25,315 nucleotides of DNA from Candidatus Egerieicola pullicola. Lineage in GTDB: Bacteria > Bacillota > Clostridia > Oscillospirales > Ruminococcaceae. Positions 17,069-24,137 of the stretch are shown piece by piece (position 1 is the stretch's first letter; the number at the start of each line of letters is the position of its first letter). The stretch spans positions 1 through 25,315 of the forward strand of contig DVGY01000058.1 in the NCBI GenBank assembly GCA_018712465.1, read 5' to 3'. A model generated the notes under the pieces. It was not told where the DNA came from. It saw only the letters and a list, made by a program, of their open reading frames with translations, and did not search any database. The position numbers were made by a program, and so were the translations under genes.

Positions 17069-18307
17069 TCAGCCCTCGTATTTCTTCAAGCAGAGAGTTG
17101 CATTGTGTCCGCCGAAGCCCAAAGAGTTGGACAGAGCGTAGTGGATGTCTTTTTCCACCGGCCCGTCAAACATGTTGTTCAGGTCACATTCCGGATCGGG
17201 AACACTGGAGTTGGTAGTGCCGGGCACGAAACCTTCTTCCAAAGCCTTGGCACAGATAATGGCTTCGATACCGCCAGCGGCGCCCAGCATATGGCCGGTC
17301 AAGGATTTGGTGGAGCTGACCATCACTTTGTAGGCCGCTTCTTCGCCCAGAGCCTTTTTAATGGCGATGGTTTCGTACTTTTCGTTCAGGTGAGTGGAGG
17401 TGCCGTGGGCGTTGATATAGTCGATCTGGTCGGGAGTGATACCCGCTTCCTGATAGGCCAGCTTCATGCCCATGGCCGCGCCTTCCCCTTCCGGATCGGG
17501 GCTGGTCATGTGATAAGCGTCGCCGGTAGCGCCGTAGCCCACGATCTCAGCATAGATGTGAGCGCCCCGCTTCTTAGCGTGCTCCATCTCTTCCAGCATT
17601 ACAATGCCGGCGCCTTCGCCCATAACGAAACCGGAACGTTCGGCGTCGAAGGGAATGGAAGCCCGATTGGGATCGGTGGCGTGGGTCAAAGCCTGCATAT
17701 TATCAAAACCGGCGATGGAGAAACGGATGATCGCCGCTTCGCTGCCGCCCGCCACACAAGCATCCAAATAACCGTGCTTGATGTTGCGGAACGCTTCGCC
17801 GATGGCGTGGCTGCCGGTGGCGCAAGCGGTAACCGGAGCGTAGTTGACACCCTTAAAGCCGGTGCGGATCGCAATGGTTCCGGCGGCCATATTGGCGATC
17901 ATTTCGGGAATGTAGAACACGCTGACCCGGCGGGGTCCCTTGGCCAAAAACTTGGGGAATTCCTCATCGGTGGAGTGGAAGCCGCCAATGCCGCTTCCCA
18001 CGATTACACCGATACGGTAGGGATCCAGGTCTTCAAATTTCGTGCCGCAATCCTCCACTGCCTGCAATGCAGCATCCACTGCATATTGGGTAAAGGGGTC
18101 GGTACGGCGAAGTTCTTTCTTATCAAAGCAGCGCAGGGGATCGAAATCCAAAACCTGAGCCGCTACCTTCACCGGCAGGTCGGATACGTCGATGTTTTCA
18201 ATGGGACGGATCCCGCAAACACCGTTTTTCACGTTGTTCCAAAAGGTCTCCTTGTTGTTGCCGATGGGGCTGACCATACCGATGCCGGTAATGACTACTC
18301 GATTCAT
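17069..18307 (-). CDS. fabF: 3-oxoacyl-ACP synthase II (FabF)
   Basis: Elongating condensing enzyme of type II fatty-acid synthesis. The catalytic triad is complete: Cys162 in VTACATGSHAIGEA, His301 in NAHGTST and His339 in STKSLTGHMLGAAG, with Lys334 also present. The 412-residue length and start MNRVVITGIGMVSPIGN are typical. It lies between fabG and accB. Confidence 0.98.
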   Translation of the reverse strand: MNRVVITGIGMVSPIGNNKETFWNNVKNGVCGIRPIENIDVSDLPVKVAAQVLDFDPLRCFDKKELRRTDPFTQYAVDAALQAVEDCGTKFEDLDPYRIGVIVGSGIGGFHSTDEEFPKFLAKGPRRVSVFYIPEMIANMAAGTIAIRTGFKGVNYAPVTACATGSHAIGEAFRNIKHGYLDACVAGGSEAAIIRFSIAGFDNMQALTHATDPNRASIPFDAERSGFVMGEGAGIVMLEEMEHAKKRGAHIYAEIVGYGATGDAYHMTSPDPEGEGAAMGMKLAYQEAGITPDQIDYINAHGTSTHLNEKYETIAIKKALGEEAAYKVMVSSTKSLTGHMLGAAGGIEAIICAKALEEGFVPGTTNSSVPDPECDLNNMFDGPVEKDIHYALSNSLGFGGHNATLCLKKYEG

Positions 18308-18339
18308 CTTGCTGCCTCCTTCAAAGTTTTCAAATGAGA

Positions 18340-19083
18340 TTACATGGACATGGCGCCGTCAATGACGATAACCTGTCCGGACACATAGCTGGAATCCGGT
18401 CCCGCCAGGAAGGAGACCACACTGGCCACTTCTTCCGGTTCGCCAAACCGTCTCAGAGCTACTACGCTCTCAGCCGCTTTCTTCTGTGCGTCGGAAAGCA
18501 CGTCGGTCATGGGAGTGCGGATAAAGCCGGGAGCAATGGCGTTGACGTTGATGTTCCGGCTGCCCAGTTCCTTGGCGGCGGTGAGGGTCATACCCACAAT
18601 ACCGGCCTTGGTTGCGGAGTAGTTGAACTGACCGGGGTTGCCGTACACACCGGCCACGCTGGATACATTGATGATCCGGCCGCTGCGTTGCTTCATCATC
18701 ACAGGAGTGACGTGGCGGATCATATTGAACACGCTCTTATAGTTCACAGAGGTAACGATGTCAAACTGGTCTTCTGTCATCCGGGCAATCAAGCCATCCT
18801 TGGTGATACCGGCATTGTTGACCAGTACGTCGATGGTGCCGAAGCGTTCTTTCACTGCTGCTACCATCTCTTTGCAGGCTTCAAACTTGGAGACGTCGCA
18901 CAAGAAGCATTCTGCTTCTACGCCCAGGTCCTGGCAAGCCTTCTGGGTCTGTTTCCCGCCGTTTTCCAGTTCATATTCGCCCCGGCAGTTGATGGCGATG
19001 TTAAAGCCGTCTTTCGCCAGACGAAGGGCCATGGCCGCGCCTAAACCCTGGGATGCTCCGGTGATCAATGCAGTCTTACTCAT
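18340..19083 (-). CDS. fabG: 3-oxoacyl-ACP reductase FabG
   Basis: NADPH-dependent reduction of 3-oxoacyl-ACP. The short-chain dehydrogenase motifs are visible: TGASQGLG at 8-15, NNAG at 89-92, Asn114, Ser142, and Tyr155 with Lys159 in NYSATKAG. The C-terminus ends with GQVIVIDGAMSM. The operon position between fabH and fabF, and the 247-residue length, support FabG rather than an unrelated dehydrogenase. Confidence 0.96.
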   Translation of the reverse strand: MSKTALITGASQGLGAAMALRLAKDGFNIAINCRGEYELENGGKQTQKACQDLGVEAECFLCDVSKFEACKEMVAAVKERFGTIDVLVNNAGITKDGLIARMTEDQFDIVTSVNYKSVFNMIRHVTPVMMKQRSGRIINVSSVAGVYGNPGQFNYSATKAGIVGMTLTAAKELGSRNINVNAIAPGFIRTPMTDVLSDAQKKAAESVVALRRFGEPEEVASVVSFLAGPDSSYVSGQVIVIDGAMSM

Positions 19084-19147
19084 ACTTCTGACTCCTTTAC
19101 GTTTTATTTTCAGGGAATGGGAAAACCTATGATTTATTTGTTCAGCA

Positions 19148-20134
19148 TTACCATTCCAATACAGCGGCGCCGTAGGTTAAGCCGGAGCCAAAGCCCACCA
19201 GGCAGATTTTATCGCCCGGATGCAGCTCGCCGGCCCGTTGCATTTCACACAGCGAAAGGGGAATGCAGGCACTGGAAATGTTGCCGTAATGCTGAATGTT
19301 GATGTGTACTTTTTCCTCCGGTAAGCCCAAATGCTTCATGGCGGTGCGGATAATCCGCAGGTTGGCCTGATGGGGGATGATCCGGTCCAACTGTTCCGGC
19401 GCAAGCCCTGCCTTTTCACAGCAGCGCTGCACCGCCTCCGGCATGGCCTGGGTGGCAAAACGATACACGTCGTTGCCCGCCATCTCCATCAAACCGGGCT
19501 GCATGTGAGCCACCTCTTCCGGCCAATCAAAATCGTTTTGGCGGAAGGGATTTTCCGAGTTGGTGGCCTTGGAAAAGATTTTATACCGGCCGTCCAGGTT
19601 GCAAGCCAGCCAAGATTGGTACAGCTTGTCCGAAGGACCTACCACCACAGCGGCGGCGCCATCTCCGAACAGAACGCAGCTGGAACGGTCTTTGAAGTTC
19701 ACGATCCGGCTCATCATTTCGGCGGAAATAATCAAAATCTTTTTGGCTGAATCGGTGCGCAGATACTTTTCCGCCACATCCAGGGCATAGACAAAGCCGG
19801 TGCAGGCGGCGTTTAAGTCCATGCAGGGAGCGGTATGGATCCCCACCTCAGCGGCAGCCAAGCAGGCCAAGCTGGGAGTGGTGGCATCTGCGGTGACAGT
19901 GGTAGCGATGACCATGTCGATCTCTTCCGGTGAAGTGTTGGCGTTTTCCAGCGCCTGACGGGCGGCTTCTGCCCCCATCTGATAGGTTAGGATCCCATCA
20001 GAGATCCGCCGGCAATGAATGCCGGTGCGGGTGGTGATCCATTCGTCCGAAGTCTCAATAAAAGATTCGAACGCATGGTTGTCCACTTCTTGCTGCGGCA
20101 GACAACAGCCTGCCCCCAAAATGGAAATGCCCAT
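19148..20134 (-). CDS. fabH: 3-oxoacyl-ACP synthase III (FabH)
   Basis: Starts fatty-acid chains by condensing an acyl-CoA with malonyl-ACP. The catalytic residues are Cys111 in DLNAACTGFVYALD, His255 in IIPHQANLR and Asn285 in HYGNISSACIPL. The 328-residue length is normal. It is the first gene of the operon, with a GGGAGG site before ATG 20134 and an extended -10 promoter about 60 nt upstream. Primer preference (straight or branched) cannot be read from the sequence. Confidence 0.98.
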   Translation of the reverse strand: MGISILGAGCCLPQQEVDNHAFESFIETSDEWITTRTGIHCRRISDGILTYQMGAEAARQALENANTSPEEIDMVIATTVTADATTPSLACLAAAEVGIHTAPCMDLNAACTGFVYALDVAEKYLRTDSAKKILIISAEMMSRIVNFKDRSSCVLFGDGAAAVVVGPSDKLYQSWLACNLDGRYKIFSKATNSENPFRQNDFDWPEEVAHMQPGLMEMAGNDVYRFATQAMPEAVQRCCEKAGLAPEQLDRIIPHQANLRIIRTAMKHLGLPEEKVHINIQHYGNISSACIPLSLCEMQRAGELHPGDKICLVGFGSGLTYGAAVLEW

Positions 20135-20198
20135 AATGTTCCTCCCTTGTCAGGATTCGCTTTTTTTACCGTGTATGCTGTTCGATTCCGACATTTCA

Positions 20199-20228
20199 AG
20201 TATAGCACAAATGACACCTTATTGCCAA
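20199..20228 (-). promoter_or_regulatory. Proximal promoter of the fab/acc operon
   Basis: On the minus strand TTGGCA (-35, 20223-20228) and TATACT (-10, 20199-20204) are separated by 18 bp, with a TGC just before the -10 giving an extended -10. The predicted start near 20192 leaves a leader of about 58 nt before fabH. I see no match to the FapR or FabT operator consensus around it. Confidence 0.6.
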
Positions 20229-20306
20229 CCCTTTCCACATCGGAAACCACAGCTTTTTTCGGATGGAAAAGCATCGAGTTATTAGACACTTTTTTTCTTC
20301 TTGTCC

Positions 20307-20334
20307 ATTATAACATATTTTTGAACGGTTGCAA
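20307..20334 (-). promoter_or_regulatory. Possible distal promoter of the fab/acc operon
   Basis: On the minus strand a consensus -10 TATAAT (20307-20312) has TTGCAA at 16 bp as a weak -35 (20329-20334). The -35 lies within a perfect 10-bp palindrome GGTTGCAACC (20327-20336) that might be an operator. The predicted start is near 20300, so the leader would be about 165 nt and would pass through the proximal promoter. Confidence 0.4.
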
Positions 20335-20438
20335 CCACCAGAACGACGGTATTTTTTTCAGATTTTCCCAAGATGTGGGCAGATTACATAAAAACAGGGC
20401 CGAATTTTTGGGAGGGTGCCCAGTTTTCCGGGATAGGG

Positions 20439-20467
20439 TTTCTTTTTTGTCCTCTATCCGGTATAAT
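20439..20467 (+). promoter_or_regulatory. Probable promoter of fabD-aroE
   Basis: A consensus -10 TATAAT lies at 20462-20467. The -35 at 17 bp (TTTCTT, 20439-20444) is poor, so an activator or another -35 may be involved. The predicted start is near 20474, giving a leader of about 140 nt that contains a possible CCGCT/AGCGG stem (20525-20546). The region 20210-20440 between the divergent promoters holds no gene I can support. Confidence 0.5.
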
Positions 20468-20613
20468 AGAACTGTCAGCTACGCCGATTTCCCTGGTTTT
20501 TTCCTCTACCGGTCCAATGCCTATCCGCTGTTTTGCCGGTAAGCGGGAACCAAAAGAAATCAAAATAGCAATAAAATAAAAAGTGTTCCTATCTTAGAAA
20601 GGAAGGCAAAAAA

Positions 20614-21543
20614 ATGAGCAAGACCATGTTATTGTGCTCCGGACAAGGCTCCCAGTACGAAGGAATGGGCAAGCAGTTGTTGGCGCTCTGCCCCGAAGCC
20701 GAAGCCATCTATCAGTGCGGCAGCGACATCACCGGTATGGATCTGAAGCAGCTCTGCCTGGAAGCAGACGCCGCCACCCTGGCCCAGACCAAAATCAGCC
20801 AGCCCGCCATCTTCACTACCAGCCTGGTAGCTCTCAAGGCCATGGAAAAGGCCGGCTTCACCTTTGACGGCGCCGCCGGTCACTCTTTGGGCGAATACGC
20901 CGCCATGGTGGCTTCCGGTATGGTGAGCATGGAAGATGGATTCCGTCTGATTAAGGAACGTGCCGCCTGCATGCAGGAATGCGCCGAACACCAATCTGGC
21001 AGCATGTGTGCCATTCTGGGCCTCACTCCCCAGCAGGTAGAGGAAGGCTGCACCCAGGTTGAAGGTTATGTGGTTCCTGTCAACTACAACAGCCCGGTGC
21101 AGACCGTCATCGCCGGAGAAACCGCCGCAGTAGACGCCGCGATTGCCAAGTTCACCGAAATGGGCGCACGACGCTGCGTCAAGCTGGCAGTCAGCGCTGC
21201 CTTCCACTCTAAACTGATGCAGCCTGCGGCAGACGCGTTCTATGAAAAAATCAAGGACGTGAAATTCTCCGCTCCCAAAAAAGATTTCTACTGCAACCTC
21301 ACCGGAGAATTGCTCACCGACGTCAGCGATATGCCCAGCTACCTGGCCAAGCACATCGTCTCCCCCGTCCGCTTCACCACCGAACTGAACAATATGCAGC
21401 AGGCCGGTTACGACACCTTTGTGGAATGCGGCCCCGGCAAAGTTCTTACCGGTTTGGTGAAAAAGACCCTCAGCGGCGTCAACTCCATGAATGTAGAGGA
21501 TGAAAAGACCTACCAAAAAGCAGTGGAGGTTCTGGGACTGTGA
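20614..21543 (+). CDS. fabD: Malonyl-CoA:ACP transacylase FabD
   Basis: Transfers malonyl from CoA to ACP, feeding FabH and FabF. The 309-residue protein has CSGQGSQYEGMG at the N-terminus, the nucleophile Ser91 in GHSLGEYAA, Arg116, and His198 in SAAFHSKLM. It has an AAAGGAAGG site before ATG 20614. In many Clostridia fabD sits inside the main fab operon between fabK and fabG; here it is divergent from fabH and paired with aroE. Its codons end in C noticeably more often than those of aroE or fabH, as expected for strong expression. Confidence 0.98.
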   Translation: MSKTMLLCSGQGSQYEGMGKQLLALCPEAEAIYQCGSDITGMDLKQLCLEADAATLAQTKISQPAIFTTSLVALKAMEKAGFTFDGAAGHSLGEYAAMVASGMVSMEDGFRLIKERAACMQECAEHQSGSMCAILGLTPQQVEEGCTQVEGYVVPVNYNSPVQTVIAGETAAVDAAIAKFTEMGARRCVKLAVSAAFHSKLMQPAADAFYEKIKDVKFSAPKKDFYCNLTGELLTDVSDMPSYLAKHIVSPVRFTTELNNMQQAGYDTFVECGPGKVLTGLVKKTLSGVNSMNVEDEKTYQKAVEVLGL

Positions 21544-22406
21544 CACAAACCAATGCGCAAACCTCAAATTTCGGACTGTTAGGCCATCCATTGGGACACT
21601 CCATGTCCCCCTTCATTCACGAAGCCCTGTTTGCCCTTTCCGGACGTCCTCAGCCTTACGGCCTGCATGATGTGGCGCCGGAAAACTTAAAAACTGAAGC
21701 GCCCCATCTGCTGGCCAGTCAAGGCTTCAATATCACCATCCCCTACAAGGTGGAAATCATCCCCTTCCTCACTGAACTTTCGGAAAAGGCCAAGCTGTAT
21801 CAATCCGTAAACACGGTGGAAATCAAAGACGACTGCTATATCGGCCACAACACCGACGTGGACGGATTCCTCCACGGCATCCGCAGCCTGGGGGTAGAAC
21901 TCTCCCAGGGCCCGGTGCTGATGCTGGGCAGCGGCGGAGTGGCCAACATGGTATCCACTGAAGTGGTGCTGGCCGGTTCTCCTCTAACCATTGCAGTGCG
22001 GAAAGAGGATGTGGAACAGGTTGCTGCTTTAAAGGAACGCCTGTTAAAGATTAAGCCGGAAGCGGAAATCACCACCTGTCTGCTGGATCAACCCAAAGGC
22101 TCCTATCGGGTGCTGATCAATACCACCCCGGTAGGCATGTACCCCAACACCCATGCCTGTCCGGTAACCCCGGAAATCATCCGTCAGGCGGAGGCGGTGT
22201 TTGACTTAGTGTACAACCCCTTTGAAACGCAGTTGGTGCAAACCGCCAAATCTCTTGGCATTCCCGCCAAAGGCGGTTTGTCCATGCTGGTATGGCAGGC
22301 GGCGGTGGCCCACGAAATTTGGTTTGGAGACCAATTTACCGACGAGGAAATTCAACAGGTCATTCTTCAGGCCAAAGAATACATGGAAGCTCACTTCCAG
22401 GCATAA
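21540..22406 (+). CDS. aroE: Shikimate dehydrogenase
   Basis: NADPH-dependent reduction of 3-dehydroshikimate to shikimate in aromatic amino-acid synthesis. It shows GHPLGHSMSPFIHEA (Ser21, Ser23), NITIPYK with catalytic Lys70, HNTDVDGF with Asp106, the GSGGV loop at 130-134, INTTPVGMYPN and KGGLSMLVWQAA with Gln253. The start is GTG at 21540, overlapping the fabD stop as GTGA, with GGAGG inside the end of fabD. The usual NRT-like cofactor motif after the glycine loop reads AVRKED. The 288-residue length is normal. Confidence 0.93.
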   Translation: MTQTNAQTSNFGLLGHPLGHSMSPFIHEALFALSGRPQPYGLHDVAPENLKTEAPHLLASQGFNITIPYKVEIIPFLTELSEKAKLYQSVNTVEIKDDCYIGHNTDVDGFLHGIRSLGVELSQGPVLMLGSGGVANMVSTEVVLAGSPLTIAVRKEDVEQVAALKERLLKIKPEAEITTCLLDQPKGSYRVLINTTPVGMYPNTHACPVTPEIIRQAEAVFDLVYNPFETQLVQTAKSLGIPAKGGLSMLVWQAAVAHEIWFGDQFTDEEIQQVILQAKEYMEAHFQA

Positions 22407-22414
22407 ACAAAACA

Positions 22415-22453
22415 AAGCCCGAGAGCAAGTTCTCTGCTCCCGGGTTTCTTTTT
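22415..22453 (+). terminator. Intrinsic terminator of fabD-aroE
   Basis: AAGCCCGAGAGCA pairs with TGCTCCCGGGTTT across a 7-nt loop, with one G-U pair and one mismatch, and the 3' arm runs into CTTTTT. It begins 9 nt after the aroE stop codon and faces the convergent terminator of the next gene. Confidence 0.85.
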
Positions 22454-22471
22454 GTCTTGATTGTCACAAAA

Positions 22472-22514
22472 GAAAAAACCTCCTCTGACTGCCAGTTTTC
22501 AGCAGTCCAAGGAG
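22472..22514 (-). terminator. Intrinsic terminator of the G5/3D-domain gene
   Basis: On the minus strand CTCCT and GACTGC pair with GCAGTC and AGGAG across a 9-nt loop, with a 2x2 internal mismatch, followed by six T. It starts about 30 nt after the stop codon of the gene at 22544-23581. Confidence 0.85.
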
Positions 22515-22543
22515 ATTTCATTTTGTAAATTTCTTAATTGATA

Positions 22544-23581
22544 TTACAGAACGTAAACATCCACAGTTTTGGCGCCGAACTGTACGCTTTCTTCATACGT
22601 GTTGAAGAAGCAGTCCACCAGCACGCCGCTGCCGTTGTGCACAAAAGCACCGGTATCCCGCACCACAGAGTAGCCGTAAACATAGCTGCCGTCGCTGGAC
22701 ACGATATACAGCTTGGTTCCCTTGGGGTACTTGCTCAGATCCATAGCCACAGCGCCGGGAGTCAGAGAGGTGGGTTTGCCCAAAGCAGAGTAAGCAGTGG
22801 CCTTGCCGGTCACCTTGCTCTTATAGTTCACCGGAATACCGTTGGCGTCCAACTGCACCGGAGAGGTTTCTGCCTGCACCAGTTCGCCGCCTACGTAATA
22901 CTGTTCCATCACATCCAGAACCCGGTTCACAGGGCTCTTGGTAACAACTTCATTGATCACTTCGGAATCGGTGAGCACACCGTCCACATAACGGTACTGG
23001 GTAGTAACTACCTTTTCCCCGTTTTCACCGGCAACGGTTTCCACATAGGTGCTGTAGGGGGTAGAGAGGGTACCATTTTCCACAGTTTCATAGGGGATGG
23101 TTTCGGTAGTGTCTTCCTGGGTATAGGTAACACGGTTGATGACGATAGTCATGCCGGAGAATACTTCCTGATCCATGGAGACATTGATCAGATCGTCTTC
23201 TCCAACCGTCACGCCAGCCTTTTCCAAAGCTTCCGCCACAGTGCCGCTGGCCATTTTTACTTCCTTGACAGCACCATCTGCCTGGATGTCCACCCGGAAG
23301 GCACGCATCACAGTCAGATCTGCCACACCGTCTTCAAAACCGGAGAAGACATATTCGTCTCCCTCTTCCAAAACGATGCCCTGGCTTTCCAGAATCTTTT
23401 CCGGATCGGTATACACTGTGTAACGGGAGTACACCGTTCCATTTTCATGAATGTTTACTTCCTGTTCCGCAGCGGTCAGGCCAGTGAGGACAGTAGCCAT
23501 AATCGCTACCATCAAAACTGCAGAGATCGCTTTGCAGAGAATCTCTTTGTGGGCCTTGAGCCATTTGCATTCCAGTCTCAT
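22544..23581 (-). CDS. Cell-wall protein with DUF348, G5 and 3D domains (YabE-like)
   Basis: A 345-residue exported or membrane-anchored protein. Basic residues and a hydrophobic span at about 15-36 form a signal or anchor. Two DUF348 (ubiquitin-like) repeats follow at about 42-92 and 94-150, then a G5 domain at about 150-222 and a C-terminal 3D domain at about 258-345. The 3D domain keeps its three aspartates: Asp281 in AMDL, Asp309 in VRDTGAF and Asp323 in LVDCFF. This architecture is that of Bacillus YabE and Rpf-related proteins, thought to act on peptidoglycan; lytic activity is inferred. It is monocistronic, with a consensus promoter. Confidence 0.88.
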   Translation of the reverse strand: MRLECKWLKAHKEILCKAISAVLMVAIMATVLTGLTAAEQEVNIHENGTVYSRYTVYTDPEKILESQGIVLEEGDEYVFSGFEDGVADLTVMRAFRVDIQADGAVKEVKMASGTVAEALEKAGVTVGEDDLINVSMDQEVFSGMTIVINRVTYTQEDTTETIPYETVENGTLSTPYSTYVETVAGENGEKVVTTQYRYVDGVLTDSEVINEVVTKSPVNRVLDVMEQYYVGGELVQAETSPVQLDANGIPVNYKSKVTGKATAYSALGKPTSLTPGAVAMDLSKYPKGTKLYIVSSDGSYVYGYSVVRDTGAFVHNGSGVLVDCFFNTYEESVQFGAKTVDVYVL

Positions 23582-23682
23582 GATGATAAACTCCTTATTT
23601 CCTGTGTTTCGTAATGTAAGGGAAATTGTAAGTGTAATCTTTGCTTACGTGTTTTTGTAATTCTTGTTACCGATTTGCAATC

Positions 23683-23711
23683 ATTATAGTGAAGTACCTG
23701 GGACTTGTCAA
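23683..23711 (-). promoter_or_regulatory. Consensus sigma-A promoter of the G5/3D-domain gene
   Basis: On the minus strand TTGACA (23706-23711) and TATAAT (23683-23688) are both perfect and are spaced 17 bp. The predicted start near 23676 leaves about 95 nt of leader. That leader contains several TGTAA motifs on the plus strand (starting 23615, 23627, 23633, 23656) and TGTTAC at 23665, possible regulator half-sites. Confidence 0.85.
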
Positions 23712-24077
23712 GTTTTTTGGATTCCATTTTCTGTGAATAATTTCCATTTATTAGGTGATTTTAAAGGAGTTTTTCCTTGTTTTCTGGCTTTTTTTCGCGA
23801 TCATTCTATGGTTTTCACAAGAAACGACAATATCTTTTGTGCATTCCTACAAAAAAGCATCTAATTTGAAAACCTGGAAAAATGGCTTCTTTTTGTAATT
23901 ATTTTATCCTTATTGTATTTTATCTTTTGAATAATACAATTTGTATGTTTTAAAAAGTTCGAATTGTACTGACCAATTTCCAGCTTTTTTCTGCTTTGAG
24001 CTTTCCGGCTAAAAAAACGGCTACATTTTGTTATTCTTTTTCCAGGAAAACCCCAGCTACTGTTACTAATTTGGTAA
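23712..24077. other. AT-rich intergenic stretch without a supported gene
   Basis: Between the consensus promoter and the typA terminator the DNA is markedly AT-rich. The open frames on either strand are short, have no ribosome binding site and resemble no family. A 13-nt palindrome ATACAA-T-TTGTAT lies at 23934-23946, and a TGTTAC/GTAACA inverted repeat lies at about 24061-24079 next to the typA terminator. I see no riboswitch consensus and no tRNA. Confidence 0.5.
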
Positions 24078-24122
24078 CAAAAAAGTTACCGGCGCAAGCC
24101 TTTTTCAGGCCGCACCGGCAAC
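24078..24122 (-). terminator. Intrinsic terminator of typA
   Basis: On the minus strand GTTGCCGGTGC and GGCCT pair with AGGC, TTGCGCCGG and TAAC (16-17 bp, several G-U pairs, one bulge) across a short A-rich loop. The 3' arm runs into a T-tract (24078-24084). It begins about 15 nt after the typA stop. Confidence 0.85.
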
Positions 24123-24137
24123 TCTCTTCTATATGAT

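Noticed and set aside
17105..18337. 410-residue open frame on the plus strand opposite fabF
   Set aside because: It mirrors fabF almost exactly. The sense frame has all catalytic residues of FabF; the antisense frame has no family resemblance and no convincing ribosome binding site. Codon bias keeps the opposite frame free of stops.
20135..20613. FapR or FabT operator in the fabH/fabD region
   Set aside because: I looked for TTAGTACC-type and TTTGA-N5-TCAAA-type inverted repeats and did not find a match.
20629..21591. 320-residue minus-strand frame opposite fabD
   Set aside because: fabD on the plus strand has the GHSLG nucleophile and catalytic His. The opposite frame shows no motif.
22538..23614. 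358-residue plus-strand frame opposite the YabE-like gene
   Set aside because: The minus frame has a signal span, DUF348, G5 and 3D domains, a consensus promoter and a terminator. The plus frame has none of these.
23582..24077. c-di-AMP (ydaO-type) riboswitch upstream of the cell-wall gene
   Set aside because: Such riboswitches often precede cell-wall genes, but the leader from the consensus promoter is only about 95 nt and lacks the conserved ydaO sequence blocks.
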